In this document: piece after piece, positions 29,744 to 37,489 of the stretch | How the letters are laid out: every line of letters begins with the position of its first letter | Numbering within the stretch: position 1 is the first letter of the stretch | NCBI GenBank assembly: GCA_016715795.1 | Contig: JADJXP010000001.1 | Location: 1 to 64,000, forward strand | Length of the DNA: 64,000 bases | Reading direction: 5' to 3' | Source: Chloracidobacterium sp. | GTDB taxonomy: Bacteria > Acidobacteriota > Blastocatellia > Pyrinomonadales > Pyrinomonadaceae | The notes under the pieces: generated by a model | Databases searched by the model: none | Told to the model about the DNA's origin: nothing | The model's input: only the letters and a program-made list of their open reading frames with translations | Made by a program: the position numbers and the translations under genes

Positions 29744-29970
29744 TGCCCGATATCGTGCAACTGTTGACCAAACGGGCAGAAAAGTTTGGTGCCGAATGCA
29801 ACGCGTCGGAAAGAAAAGCCCTCAAAAGAGATGGTTTCGGCCGCTTGTGTGGCACACGCAAGGCGTGGCACGAGCATTGCTGACGCTAAGTGGACAGGCC
29901 CGATTGTTCGGGCCCGATAAAGGCATAAAGTTTGGCCGTTGGCGAGAACCGATCGGCCATTCAAGAGAAA
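29744..29970 (+). other. Hairpin-rich intergenic stretch, possible small RNA
   Basis: No convincing frame. A TGCCCG/CGGGCA hairpin follows the stop codon directly. Further on are a perfect GCCCGA-TTGT-TCGGGC hairpin near 29908 and a GGCCG...CGGCC stem near 29935. They end in the terminator at 29971. I cannot match it to a known RNA family. Confidence 0.35.
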
Positions 29971-30006
29971 GCCCGACGTGAAGGGGAGAGCGCGTCGGGC
30001 TTTTTC
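29971..30006 (+). terminator. Rho-independent terminator
   Basis: GCCCGAC at 29971-29977 pairs with GTCGGGC at 29994-30000, followed by TTTTTC. It closes the hairpin-rich stretch downstream of the secreted protein gene. Confidence 0.82.
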
Positions 30007-30091
30007 TCTACGTTGATGTTTTCGTGCGAATTCTATTTCTCGGCGGTCACGGCGTGGAAGCGTCTTGCAAGCCGAGATGGCAAGGCAAACA

Positions 30092-30284
30092 GCCATCGGA
30101 GATGGCGTAAGCATGTAGCCCAGGGCAAGTGACCTGGGAAGGTGTGGATACAGATTCGCGAGCTATCGTAGATAGCGGCAGAGAGATGCCGATGCCTGTC
30201 ACCCGTTACACGGGCTTTGTGCCTGTTTGGTCACCTTCCCAGTCCTAGCGGACTGGGCTACACGCTGATGCCATCTCCGATGGC
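30092..30284. repeat. 193-bp nested palindromic element
   Basis: Outer arms GCCATCGGAGATGGC and GCCATCTCCGATGGC extend with TGTAGCCCAG/CTGGGCTACA to about 32 bp of imperfect inverted repeat. Inside are several smaller hairpins (GCTATCGTAGATAGC, CCCGTTACACGGG and others). The remaining bases between 30006 and the mdh start at 30394 hold no gene. Confidence 0.75.
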
Positions 30285-30393
30285 AACAAACTGATCTGCC
30301 TCCCTAACGGTCCTGCTTTTTGCCGTTCGCCTTGAACTGTGACAAAATACCCTTTTATTTAATACGACTATCTCAACACAGGAAGGTTTAATA

Positions 30394-31329
30394 ATGGCTG
30401 CAGGAAGGAATAAGGTTACGGTCGTCGGTGCGGGAAATGTCGGCGCGACGGCTGCTCATTGGATCGCGAGCAAAGAGTTGGCGGATGTCGTGCTGGTCGA
30501 TATTGTCGAGGGCACGCCGCAGGGCAAATCGCTCGATCTGGCACAGGCGGCGCCGATCGACGGTTTTGACGTCCGGCTCGTCGGTGCGAACTCTTACGAG
30601 GAAACAAAAGATTCTGACGTCGTCATCATCACGGCCGGATTGCCCCGCAAGCCGGGCATGAGCCGCGACGATCTGCTCAAGACCAACAGCGACATCGTCG
30701 GCGCCGTGACGGATGAGGTGGCGAAATACTCGCCAAATGCATTCATCATCGTCGTCTCGAATCCGCTCGACGCGATGACGCAGGTCGCGTTTCGCCGCTC
30801 GGGCTTCCCTAAGAACCGCGTGATGGGTATGGCCGGCGTTCTGGACGCCGCCCGCATGCGCTGCTTCCTAGCCGAAGCACTGAACGTCTCGGTCGAGAAT
30901 GTCACGGCGTTCGTGCTTGGCGGACACGGCGACACGATGGTGCCGCTGCCGCGTTATTCGACCTGCGCCGGCATCCCGATCACCGAGCTATTGCCGAAAG
31001 AGACGATCGACGCGATCGTTGAACGCACCGCCAATGGCGGCGCTGAGATCGTCGGTCTGCTCAAGACCGGTTCGGCCTTTTATGCTCCGTCGCTCGGTGC
31101 CGTCGAGATGGCCGAGGCGATCCTCAAGGACAAGAAAAAGATCCTGCCCTGTGCCGTCTTTCTCGAGGGCGAATACGGCGTCAGCAATCTTTTCGTCGGC
31201 GTCCCCGTAAAACTCGGCAAGAACGGCGTCGAGCAGATCATCGAGATCTCGCTCTCAAACGACGAACGCACCGCGCTCCACAAATCAGCCGCCGCCGTCC
31301 AGGAACTGGTCGATATCCTTAATATTTAG
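30394..31329 (+). CDS. mdh: Malate dehydrogenase (LDH-like type)
   Basis: 311 aa, intact. The NAD fold is KVTVVGAGNVGATAAHWIA, and VDIVEGTPQGKSLDLAQ holds the acidic residue for NAD. Substrate residues are in TAGLPRKPGMSRDDLL (the Arg of the mobile loop, Arg in place of Gln, indicating malate over lactate), VVSNPLDAMTQVA and the catalytic His in GGHGDTMVPLPRYST. It oxidises malate to oxaloacetate in the TCA cycle. GGAAGG lies 8 bp before the ATG. It is monocistronic and flanked by palindromic repeats. Confidence 0.93.
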   Translation: MAAGRNKVTVVGAGNVGATAAHWIASKELADVVLVDIVEGTPQGKSLDLAQAAPIDGFDVRLVGANSYEETKDSDVVIITAGLPRKPGMSRDDLLKTNSDIVGAVTDEVAKYSPNAFIIVVSNPLDAMTQVAFRRSGFPKNRVMGMAGVLDAARMRCFLAEALNVSVENVTAFVLGGHGDTMVPLPRYSTCAGIPITELLPKETIDAIVERTANGGAEIVGLLKTGSAFYAPSLGAVEMAEAILKDKKKILPCAVFLEGEYGVSNLFVGVPVKLGKNGVEQIIEISLSNDERTALHKSAAAVQELVDILNI

Positions 31330-31356
31330 CCACACGCCAGAAGCGGGTGATCGGTT

Positions 31357-31460
31357 GCGGCTTGCCGCTCTATTTGCGGAGGAGCTTGCTCCTCCGATCC
31401 GCTGTATTCACGTGCGGCTTGCCGCCGCCGAAACATTAGGCGGCGGCAAGCCGCCGAAGC
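31357..31460. repeat. Extragenic palindrome family A, copy 2
   Basis: GCGGCTTGCCGCTC, CTATTTGCGGAGGAG and GCTTGCTCCTCCG repeat the unit seen at 20607. A second pair (GCGGCTTGCCGCCGCC and GGCGGCGGCAAGCCGCC) follows. It lies between mdh and the convergent gene at 31466. Confidence 0.78.
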
Positions 31461-31465
31461 TACCC

Positions 31466-31849
31466 TTATCTGACGCGGCTCACGCGCGAGGTTCGCCTTA
31501 GGTCGAGCATCAGCAGTCCCTGGTTGTCGATCTTTATGCCCTGAAATGCGACCGTGCCCTCGACGCGGATGCCGTAGTTACGGCAAAATGTGCTGGCCTG
31601 TATCATTCGCGAGGCGGCCGCATTTCGCGGCTTGAGCGGGAATGCGTTCGGGGCAGCCGCGCGCACGGGCCTGATCCCGATGCGCGAATTTACCTTGTCA
31701 AAGAGCAGCACCACCGCCTCAGGCCCCCCGATCGCGTCGAGCACGTTCTTATTAACAAATATCTGCCCCTTGCGATTCAACGAAACGTGCAGCCCCGCGC
31801 CCGCCTTCTGTCCCGGCCCGCCCTCAAATTCTTCCCAATGATCGATCAT
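31466..31849 (-). CDS. Conserved-looking hypothetical protein
   Basis: 127 aa, no signal peptide or membrane segment. Segments such as LHVSLNRKGQIFVNKNVLDAIGGPEAVVLLFD and IQASTFCRNYGIRVEGTVAFQGIKIDNQGLLMLDL look like a small alpha/beta protein with two similar halves. The acidic start MIDHWEEFEGGPGQ and the basic C-terminus RRTSRVSRVR are notable. I do not recognise a family. GGAGAAACC lies just upstream of the ATG. Confidence 0.6.
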   Translation of the reverse strand: MIDHWEEFEGGPGQKAGAGLHVSLNRKGQIFVNKNVLDAIGGPEAVVLLFDKVNSRIGIRPVRAAAPNAFPLKPRNAAASRMIQASTFCRNYGIRVEGTVAFQGIKIDNQGLLMLDLRRTSRVSRVR

Positions 31850-31970
31850 GATGGTTTCTCCTTATGTGTAGATTATATGTTAATGTCGCAATGATGCAAC
31901 ACACGGGCATCATAGCAAGCAGGAATCGGCAGCGTCAAGTGCTTCGTTCCGCCGTTCATTGCCGCTTCTT

Positions 31971-32170
31971 GGGCCGCGTAGCGGCCACGTGATTGTAGCC
32001 GTGGGTTTCAACCCACGGATAGCAATGAGAGCGATATTTGTCGCGTCAGCGACAATTGAAAAATGCGTGCCGAATGTTCAACCGTCGCTCCGCGACGCAG
32101 GCATTCCGATCAAACTACCGTGGGCTGAAGCCAACGGCTACAGTCAACCGTCGCTACGCGACACAGGAAT
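31971..32170. repeat. Cluster of extragenic palindromes, family B
   Basis: It contains GTAGCCGTGGGTTTCAACC with its own complement, GGCCGCGTAGCGGCC, two CAACCGTCGCT(C/A)CGCGAC units 70 bp apart, and CCGTGGGCTGAAGCC. No frame is supported. Together with the following direct repeat it fills the gap of nearly 800 bp before the toxin gene. Confidence 0.65.
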
Positions 32171-32191
32171 GATCGGACAGTGGCTATTTGG

Positions 32192-32565
32192 TAAGAATAT
32201 CGATCTCATCGATCTCACCCATCAGCCGGGCGGTCTCGGTCAGGGCGACGATGATCTTTTGGTAGTGCCCGATGTCCTCGAATGACAGCGTCCGGCCCCG
32301 GCGGTCCTTGTCCCTGAAGGGGAAACAGATAATAGCCCGGGGTGCAACCCCGGGGAACGTCCGCCGCCGACCTCCGCTCCCTGAAGGGGAGCAACATCCG
32401 AGGGGCCTTGTTCGACCCCTTCAGGGTCGGCGTCTGTTTGGGGACGGTTCCCAGGGTTGCGGCCTTCGGCCTGACCCTGGGCTATTATCTGTGTCCCCTT
32501 CAGGGACTCTTCCGCCAACTCACTCAACAGCAGGTCCAGCTTAGATACGTGCCGAAAACAAAATG
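32192..32565 (-). pseudogene. Gene remnant split by a palindromic element, copy 1
   Basis: Read on the minus strand, a coding fragment with KLDLLLSELAEES (about 32550-32508) is interrupted by the 194-bp element. It resumes as KDRRGRTLSFEDIGHYQKI and ends MGEIDEIDILTK before a stop near 32192. The second half resembles the C-terminal helical region of some restriction-modification or helicase-type proteins, but I hold that weakly. A near-identical arrangement lies at 36580-36990. Confidence 0.5.
32312..32505. mobile_element. MITE-like 194-bp palindromic element, copy 1
   Basis: Terminal inverted repeats of 27 bp start CCCTGAAGGGGAAACAGATA and end with the complement, TATCTGTGTCCCCTTCAGGG. The inside holds further hairpins (CCCGGGGTGCAACCCCGGGG and others) and no gene. 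It interrupts an otherwise continuous coding remnant. It is non-autonomous; no transposase is in the window. Confidence 0.72.
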
Positions 32566-32569
32566 GCAG

Positions 32570-32633
32570 GTCAGGAAGGGGCCTCGGCCCCGCTGACCTG
32601 AGTGGCCGCTCAAGCCCGGCGGGGCCAAGGCCT
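32570..32633. repeat. GTCAGGAAGGGGCC palindromic element, copy 1 (truncated)
   Basis: It begins GTCAGGAAGGGGCCTCGGCC and runs through GCTGACCTGAGTGGCC, but the right arm GGCCCCTTCCTGAC is replaced by CCTCGCAACC. Complete copies are at 36482 and 36998. Confidence 0.72.
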
Positions 32634-32646
32634 CGCAACCGCACAA

Positions 32647-32952
32647 CTATCCTTGCAATCCTTCAATGCGATCCCGCCAATAGAGCGGCTCCCGCTTGTG
32701 ATGGGCTATCGCGAGGATCACCAGCTCGGAGGCAGACGGAAAATAAACGACATTGTAGGGGAATTTTGTTGTAACGGCCTTACGCACACGCTTATCGATC
32801 AAGACTCCCGCAAATGGGTTTCGCCTGAGGTACTCCACGGCCTCCTTGATCTGCTCTATAAAGATGCCGCCCAAACCCGGCGACTGTTCTTCATAGAATT
32901 CGGCAGCGTCTGCGAATTCCTCCTCTGCAATCGAGAGAAATCGGACGATCAT
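32647..32952 (-). CDS. ParE/RelE-type toxin
   Basis: 101 aa: MIVRFLSIAEEEFADAAEFYEEQSPGLGG and FIEQIKEAVEYLRRNPFAG, then KRVRKAVTTKFPYNVVYFPSASELVILAIAHHKREPLYW. This is the standard ParE/RelE plasmid-stabilisation fold with the C-terminal basic strand and AIAHHKREPLYW signature. It either poisons gyrase (ParE) or cleaves mRNA (RelE), and sequence by eye does not decide. Its ATG overlaps the antitoxin stop by 4 bp (32949-32952). Confidence 0.86.
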   Translation of the reverse strand: MIVRFLSIAEEEFADAAEFYEEQSPGLGGIFIEQIKEAVEYLRRNPFAGVLIDKRVRKAVTTKFPYNVVYFPSASELVILAIAHHKREPLYWRDRIEGLQG

Positions 32953-33188
32953 TCCCCGATCCGGGACCTTACCCTGTCGATAACTTCGTCCAGAGGCGAA
33001 GATACGATCTCACCGTTTTGATAGGCATCAAGCCGGTCCTCCGCCTCTGTTGCCCATAATGACTCGATGGCGGGCTCGTCGGCGTCGCTCTCGTCCAGAC
33101 CTTTCAGCAGGCTGTGCGCCAACTGCGCTCTCTCGTGGACAGCAAGTCCGCGAGCCGCATGTTCGATACTCTCAAGCGTTCCGTTCAT
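32949..33188 (-). CDS. Antitoxin, addiction module component family
   Basis: 79 aa beginning MNGTLESIEHAARGLAVHERAQLAHSLLKGLDE, then an acidic linker and EDRLDAYQNGEIVSSPLDEVIDRVRSRI. The helix-linker-helix layout and the SSPLDEV(I) element are typical of the small antitoxins paired with ParE-like toxins. It lies upstream of and overlaps its toxin gene, and both sit inside the direct-repeat island. Confidence 0.84.
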   Translation of the reverse strand: MNGTLESIEHAARGLAVHERAQLAHSLLKGLDESDADEPAIESLWATEAEDRLDAYQNGEIVSSPLDEVIDRVRSRIGE

Positions 33189-33247
33189 GCCGACATATTA
33201 CACCCTTTTTGGGTACAAGCGATAGCACCGAATCCCGCTCTCAACGG

Positions 33248-36200
33248 TCATCGTCCGGGCGTCGGCGTATCGCCGTTCAGGCCCCATTGGACGTTTGTAT
33301 AGCTGCTGTTTGAGCTGTTTTGCCTGTGCCACATTCCGTCGACGGAGCGGAAAACGGCGGCATCCGCTTTGCCGTCACCGTCGTAGTCGGCGGGTGTCGG
33401 GATGCCGGTCGCATTGACAAGGACGATCGAGCGATATGTCCCGTTCGAGCTGTTACGGAAATGCCACGTGCTTGTCGAAGGCCGGTAAACGGCAATGTCG
33501 GCCCGTCCGTCGCCGTCGTAGTCTGCCGGGACCGCCGTATCGCCGTCGGTGCCGAAACTCTCGCCTCTCGCGGTACCGTCCGAACTCCGGGCGTAGTACC
33601 ACTCGCCCTGCGACGGACGCCAGATGCCGATGTCGGCTTTACCGTCACCGTCAAAATCGCCAACCGCCGGAACGTCGCCGCTCTGGCCAAACCGCATTGC
33701 GACGGTCGCCCCGTCGGAACTGTTCTGTCGATACCACACTCCCTGCGATGCGCGAAATACGCAAATGTCCGCCTTGCCGTCGCCGTCATAGTCGGCCGGT
33801 ACAGGAACATCCTCGTCGTTGCCGAACGAGCGATGCATTGGTATGCCCGTTGAACTGTTAATTACGCTCCATCCGCCGTCCGACGGCCTGAAGACCGCGA
33901 TATCTGTCTTACCGTCGCCGTCGTAATCGGCAGGTGCGATCTTGTCGGTTGTCACACCGAAGCGCACCGCGCTAAATCCTGCTGTCGAGTTCTGTAAATA
34001 CCACATCCCGGTTGACGGACGATAGACAGACACATCCGACCTGCCGTCCCCGTCATAATCGAACGGCGTCGTCCTCGGCGTCGATACGAGCGCATTGAAT
34101 CTCGCCAGATGACGCACGCTAACCTGCTGACTGCCGCTCGCCGCTGACGTGAACTCACCGCCGATCAGCAGCCGGCCGCTGCGGTCGAGTTCAGTCGCAA
34201 ACACTTCCTTGTTCGTCCTTCCGGGTCCTTCCGCCAATGTCCCGTCTGCGTTCAGTAAGGCAATGTTCTGCCTCGGCTGCCCGTTATACGTCGAAAACGA
34301 TCCGGCGATCAGGATCTGGCCATTTGCGAGCACCTCGATCGAATTGATCCTGCCATTCGCACCACTACCAGTATGGAACGAATTATCGATCCCACCGCTT
34401 GGATCGAGTTTTACAACATCGCTCGAGGGATGGACCCAACGAACCATAAGGGTTTCGCCGCCCGACAACGGGGCGAGTCGGGCTACGGCGAAAATATTAT
34501 TCGCCTGATACATGGTGAACGCAGGGTCGCGAGTTCCGTCAGGATTGAGGCGCGCAAGATACCCTCCGGCGACGTTGCCGTTGATGTTTCCGATCGAGAA
34601 TCTGCCCGAAACAAGTATTCTTCCTCCATCGACGAGCGCGATGTCGTGCGCAGAGGTCTGGTTGGCAGTGGGAAAAAGGTTCGGATCGAACGACGTATCC
34701 TTCGTTCCGTCCGGATTTAATAACGTCGGAATAGCGAGCGGACCGGGACCGCCAGTCGTCGCCCCAACCAGAAGCTTCCCGTCGGCACGGACGACAATCT
34801 TATTTGTGCTCAAGTAACCGCCCGACTGGGGAAATTGTGTCCGTATGGCGTGGGAAAGGTTGAACGACGCATCAATTTCCCCGTTCGGTCCGATCCTGAC
34901 GACGTCAGACCGCTGCGTGCCGTTGACCCAATAGTCAAAGTCTCCACTGACGAGAATCCGTCCATCTGTCTGCGGAAGGATGTTATATACAGAGCCCAGA
35001 CGCTCAAAGTAATTCCCGGTCGGGGTAGTTTTCAGGCTGAATGTGGGATCCAGAATTCCGTCAGAGTTTAGTCGGGCCATTCGGGCGATCAATACCCCGT
35101 TAACCTTGTCAAACTCTCCACCGATCAGCAATCGGCCGTCATTTTGCACATGAACGGTGCGGACCTTTCCATCGACAGTCCATTGGGGCCCCGCGCCGTT
35201 GGGATTGAACGATGGATCGAGGGTCCCACTCGGAAGGAGCCTCAAAAAAAGGTTCCCTGTCCCAATACTCTGGCCTACCATCATTCGGCCATCTGGTTGG
35301 ATCATCGTCTGTCCAACACTCCACGCGTAAAAGTAAGAAGGCGATGCCGGATCCGCCGACCCATTTGGAAGCAGGTAATGCACTCTACTCCCGCTGGGGC
35401 CAGTGTGAGCGTGATAGGCCGCTGCTATCCGCCCATCCGGGAGGGCCCGCATATCGTCTTGAGACCCGGAGAAAACAGGGGTTTGAAAACTGTCGTCCAT
35501 GCCGCCGTCGGCGTGGACCCTAAAGATCTTGTTATCGACGCTGAAGACTATTTTATTGTCTGCCTGTGTCAGAGCCCTCTGCATGCCGTTACGTGGATAA
35601 ACCGTCCATGCAAACGACGTGTCGCGAGACCCGTCCTCGTTTATACGCAGGAGGAGTGTAACGTGCGCTGCCCCATCATACATTCCATAGATGATCTTGT
35701 TTCCCTGAAGAGCGATTCCACCTTCTGTCGGGTGTGGAACAGGTGTGAATGTAGGATCGAGGACCCAATCCGGTGTAAGCCGGACAATTGCACGCTGCAC
35801 CGTTGTACCGTTGACCGAAATACGAAGGTTGCCGTAGACCACGATCCGCCCGCTCGCGTCGAACCGTATGTCATCTACGTTGCCTGTGAACCCCGGGTTG
35901 AAGGACGGATCAAAATTACCGTCTGCTGTAAGCCTGATCAATTGGTCTTCCGAAAATGTCATTCCGTTCGACAGCGTCCCGTTACCTTGCAACAGGATTG
36001 TGCCGTCAGGCATTGCCCTCACTTCAGGATTTCCCTGGGTGAGAATGTTGTTGTTAAAAGACTCGTCCAACGTCCCGTCGGCATTCAGCCGGATCAAAAG
36101 ACCAACAGAGCACTCGTTGTAAGTATTGAATGATCCTCCAACGATCACCTTCCCGTCCGGCAGATAAACCAGTCGTTGGATCGCGATCGTTCCGAAACTG

Positions 36201-36322
36201 GTCGTCTGTATCTGTGGTGTAAATGTCGTGTCGATGCCTGAGCCCATCGCCGCGCCGTAGGCGATGAGAAGTGAGAGGAGAATTAATGTTGCTCTGCGAC
36301 AGTTATTGAGTTGGCTTTTCAT
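33248..36322 (-). CDS. Giant secreted delta-60 repeat and FG-GAP/VCBS protein
   Basis: 1024 aa, intact. An N-terminal hydrophobic segment (ATLILLSLLIAYGAAMG) is followed by about 12 delta-60 repeats, each of the type LPDGKVIVGGSF...RLNADGTLDESFN, from residue 40 to about 720. From about residue 735 come six FG-GAP/VCBS-like repeats with DYDGDGKTDIAVFRPSDG..W cores, where the Asp residues form calcium loops. Both parts should fold as beta-propellers. It is predicted to be cell-surface or extracellular, perhaps adhesive. It lies between the two long direct repeats beside a toxin-antitoxin pair. There is no sorting signal at the C-terminus, which ends NGDTPTPGR. Confidence 0.85.
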   Translation of the reverse strand: MKSQLNNCRRATLILLSLLIAYGAAMGSGIDTTFTPQIQTTSFGTIAIQRLVYLPDGKVIVGGSFNTYNECSVGLLIRLNADGTLDESFNNNILTQGNPEVRAMPDGTILLQGNGTLSNGMTFSEDQLIRLTADGNFDPSFNPGFTGNVDDIRFDASGRIVVYGNLRISVNGTTVQRAIVRLTPDWVLDPTFTPVPHPTEGGIALQGNKIIYGMYDGAAHVTLLLRINEDGSRDTSFAWTVYPRNGMQRALTQADNKIVFSVDNKIFRVHADGGMDDSFQTPVFSGSQDDMRALPDGRIAAAYHAHTGPSGSRVHYLLPNGSADPASPSYFYAWSVGQTMIQPDGRMMVGQSIGTGNLFLRLLPSGTLDPSFNPNGAGPQWTVDGKVRTVHVQNDGRLLIGGEFDKVNGVLIARMARLNSDGILDPTFSLKTTPTGNYFERLGSVYNILPQTDGRILVSGDFDYWVNGTQRSDVVRIGPNGEIDASFNLSHAIRTQFPQSGGYLSTNKIVVRADGKLLVGATTGGPGPLAIPTLLNPDGTKDTSFDPNLFPTANQTSAHDIALVDGGRILVSGRFSIGNINGNVAGGYLARLNPDGTRDPAFTMYQANNIFAVARLAPLSGGETLMVRWVHPSSDVVKLDPSGGIDNSFHTGSGANGRINSIEVLANGQILIAGSFSTYNGQPRQNIALLNADGTLAEGPGRTNKEVFATELDRSGRLLIGGEFTSAASGSQQVSVRHLARFNALVSTPRTTPFDYDGDGRSDVSVYRPSTGMWYLQNSTAGFSAVRFGVTTDKIAPADYDGDGKTDIAVFRPSDGGWSVINSSTGIPMHRSFGNDEDVPVPADYDGDGKADICVFRASQGVWYRQNSSDGATVAMRFGQSGDVPAVGDFDGDGKADIGIWRPSQGEWYYARSSDGTARGESFGTDGDTAVPADYDGDGRADIAVYRPSTSTWHFRNSSNGTYRSIVLVNATGIPTPADYDGDGKADAAVFRSVDGMWHRQNSSNSSYTNVQWGLNGDTPTPGR

Positions 36323-36481
36323 GATGTTGTCGGTGTGCCGTTCTTAATTGACGGCGGGCTTGGTGGACGGAAAGTGAGAGTGAGACTAGTGCCTCTGAAT
36401 GAACATTTTACTTTGTTTGGCCGTTTGAAAACAACAGTTTTTGTGGTGGCCAAGATTGTTGCGCGGTCCGGCCACATCGAG

Positions 36482-36553
36482 GTCAGGAAGGGGCCTCGGC
36501 CCCGCTGACCTGAGTGGCCACTCAAGCCGGCGGGGCCAAGGCCCCTTCCTGAC
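36482..36553. repeat. GTCAGGAAGGGGCC palindromic element, copy 2 (complete)
   Basis: A 72-bp element with perfect 14-bp terminal inverted repeats (GTCAGGAAGGGGCC and GGCCCCTTCCTGAC) and a GAGTGGCCACTC palindrome in the centre. It lies upstream of the delta-60 gene and outside the right direct repeat. Confidence 0.8.
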
Positions 36554-36574
36554 TGCGCATTACCGGTCATGGAT

Positions 36575-36995
36575 CAGACTCTGAAATACCTGCCGGCCCG
36601 GCGTTGGTGTCTCGCCGTTGGGCCGCCAGGTATCGTCGATCTCACCCATCAGCCGACCGGTCTCGGTGAGGGCGACGATGACCTTTTGGTAGTGCCCGAT
36701 GTCCTCGAATGACAGCGTCCGGCCCCGGCGGTCCTTGTCCCTGAAGGGGACACAGATAATAGCCCGGGGTACAACCCCGGGGAACGTCCGCCCCCGACCT
36801 CCGTTCCCTGAAGGGGAGCAACATCCGAGGGGCCTTGTTCGACCCCTTCAGGGTCGGCGTCTGTTTGGGGACGGTTCCCAGGGTTGCGGCCTGGGACCTA
36901 ACCCTGGGCTATTACCTGTGTCCCCTTCAGGGACTCTTCCGCCAACTCACTTCACAGCAGGTCCAGCTTAAGATACGCGCCGAAAACAGATTGCG
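36575..36995 (-). pseudogene. Gene remnant split by a palindromic element, copy 2
   Basis: The minus strand reads YLKLDLL, a stop, then SELAEESL up to the 194-bp element. It continues KDRRGRTLSFEDIGHYQKV, and unlike copy 1 goes on as MGEIDDTWRPNGETPTPGRQ and ends VFQSLIHDR before a stop near 36575. The different tails mean the two copies diverged at their 3' ends. No function can be assigned. Confidence 0.5.
36739..36932. mobile_element. MITE-like 194-bp palindromic element, copy 2
   Basis: The same 194-bp length and 27-bp terminal repeats as the element at 32312. It differs at only a handful of positions, for example GACACAG for GAAACAG near the left end and ATTACCTG for ATTATCTG near the right. 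Confidence 0.72.
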
Positions 36996-36997
36996 GC

Positions 36998-37067
36998 GGG
37001 GAAGGGGCCTCGGCCCCGCTGACCTGAGTGGCCACTCAAGTCGGCGGGGCCAAGGCCCCTTCCTGAC
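36998..37067. repeat. GTCAGGAAGGGGCC palindromic element, copy 3
   Basis: GAAGGGGCCTCGGCCCC to GGCCCCTTCCTGAC, nearly identical to copy 2. The first four bases of the left arm are changed. It directly follows the second gene remnant, as copy 1 does in the left repeat. Confidence 0.75.
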
Positions 37068-37251
37068 TGCACGATACCAACGCGGAATCCGGTTCCCGCG
37101 GGCAGCGTAGGTATTGAGTGGACGGCGGCGTTGCAGGGGGCAAGAGTTCTCGCATTCACAGCGGTGCGGCTGTGGTTTTGGGAGATAGCCGGGAATGTAT
37201 TGGCTGTGGTGCTCTTGGGCGCAGATTGGGACGGAAAAAAGGGGCGAAACG

Positions 37252-37345
37252 GTCGATACAATTCGCGATTTTGTCGATACAAATTGCACTTTTGGAGCAT
37301 TTTTGTCGATACACATTCCACTTTTGGAGCACTTTTGGCGATACA
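37252..37345. repeat. Phased GTCGATACA repeats
   Basis: GTCGATACA occurs at 37252, 37273 and 37305, with a variant GGCGATACA at 37337. The spacings are 21, 32 and 32 bp, close to two and three DNA helical turns. The last units share CACTTTTGGAGCA. Confidence 0.6.
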
Positions 37346-37389
37346 GGATCGCGGATCCCGCGTATGCAGCGGCCGGCCCGGCGCTGATT

Positions 37390-37425
37390 CGGTCACGTTG
37401 ACCGCGATTTCAGTCAGGCTGACCG
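37390..37425 (+). promoter_or_regulatory. Two phased dyads, possible enhancer-binding-protein sites
   Basis: CGGTCACGTTGACCG (37390-37404) and CAGTCAGGCTGACCG (37411-37425) are inverted repeats of the same half-site with centres 21 bp apart. They lie 65-100 bp upstream of the sigma-54-like element at 37490, where activator sites for RpoN promoters usually lie. Confidence 0.5.
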
Positions 37426-37489
37426 ATTGACCGATACGGCGGCACGCCCGCGAATCTTCTAACTCTCATTATATCAACAGTTAGCACTT

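Larger units (their letters stand above)
32210..32633. repeat. Long direct repeat, left copy
   Basis: About 424 bp that recurs at 36637-37067 in the same orientation with only scattered differences. It includes the gene remnant, the 194-bp palindromic element and a truncated GGGGCCTCGGCCCC element. The two copies bracket the toxin-antitoxin pair and the delta-60 gene. Confidence 0.85.
36637..37067. repeat. Long direct repeat, right copy
   Basis: About 431 bp matching 32210-32633 in the same orientation, including the same 194-bp element at the same position. The rest of 36323-37572 holds repeats and regulatory DNA only; I see no gene there. Confidence 0.85.

Noticed and set aside
32271..32596. 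Plus-strand frames in the direct repeats encoding Pro/Gly/Arg-rich peptides
   Set aside because: They are translations of palindromic DNA and recur only because the DNA is duplicated.
33277..33861. Arg-rich open frames on both strands within the FG-GAP region
   Set aside because: Shadows of the Asp/Gly-rich repeats in the real minus-strand frame; no start signals or recognisable domains.
36395..36410. CTGAATGAACATT upstream of the delta-60 gene, identical to half of the fad operator
   Set aside because: The second half of the palindrome is absent (TTTACTTTG follows), so it is a chance half-site.
37252..37345. Phased repeats read as plasmid-type iterons or an origin
   Set aside because: No Rep protein, DnaA boxes or AT-rich melting region nearby; position suits a promoter region better.
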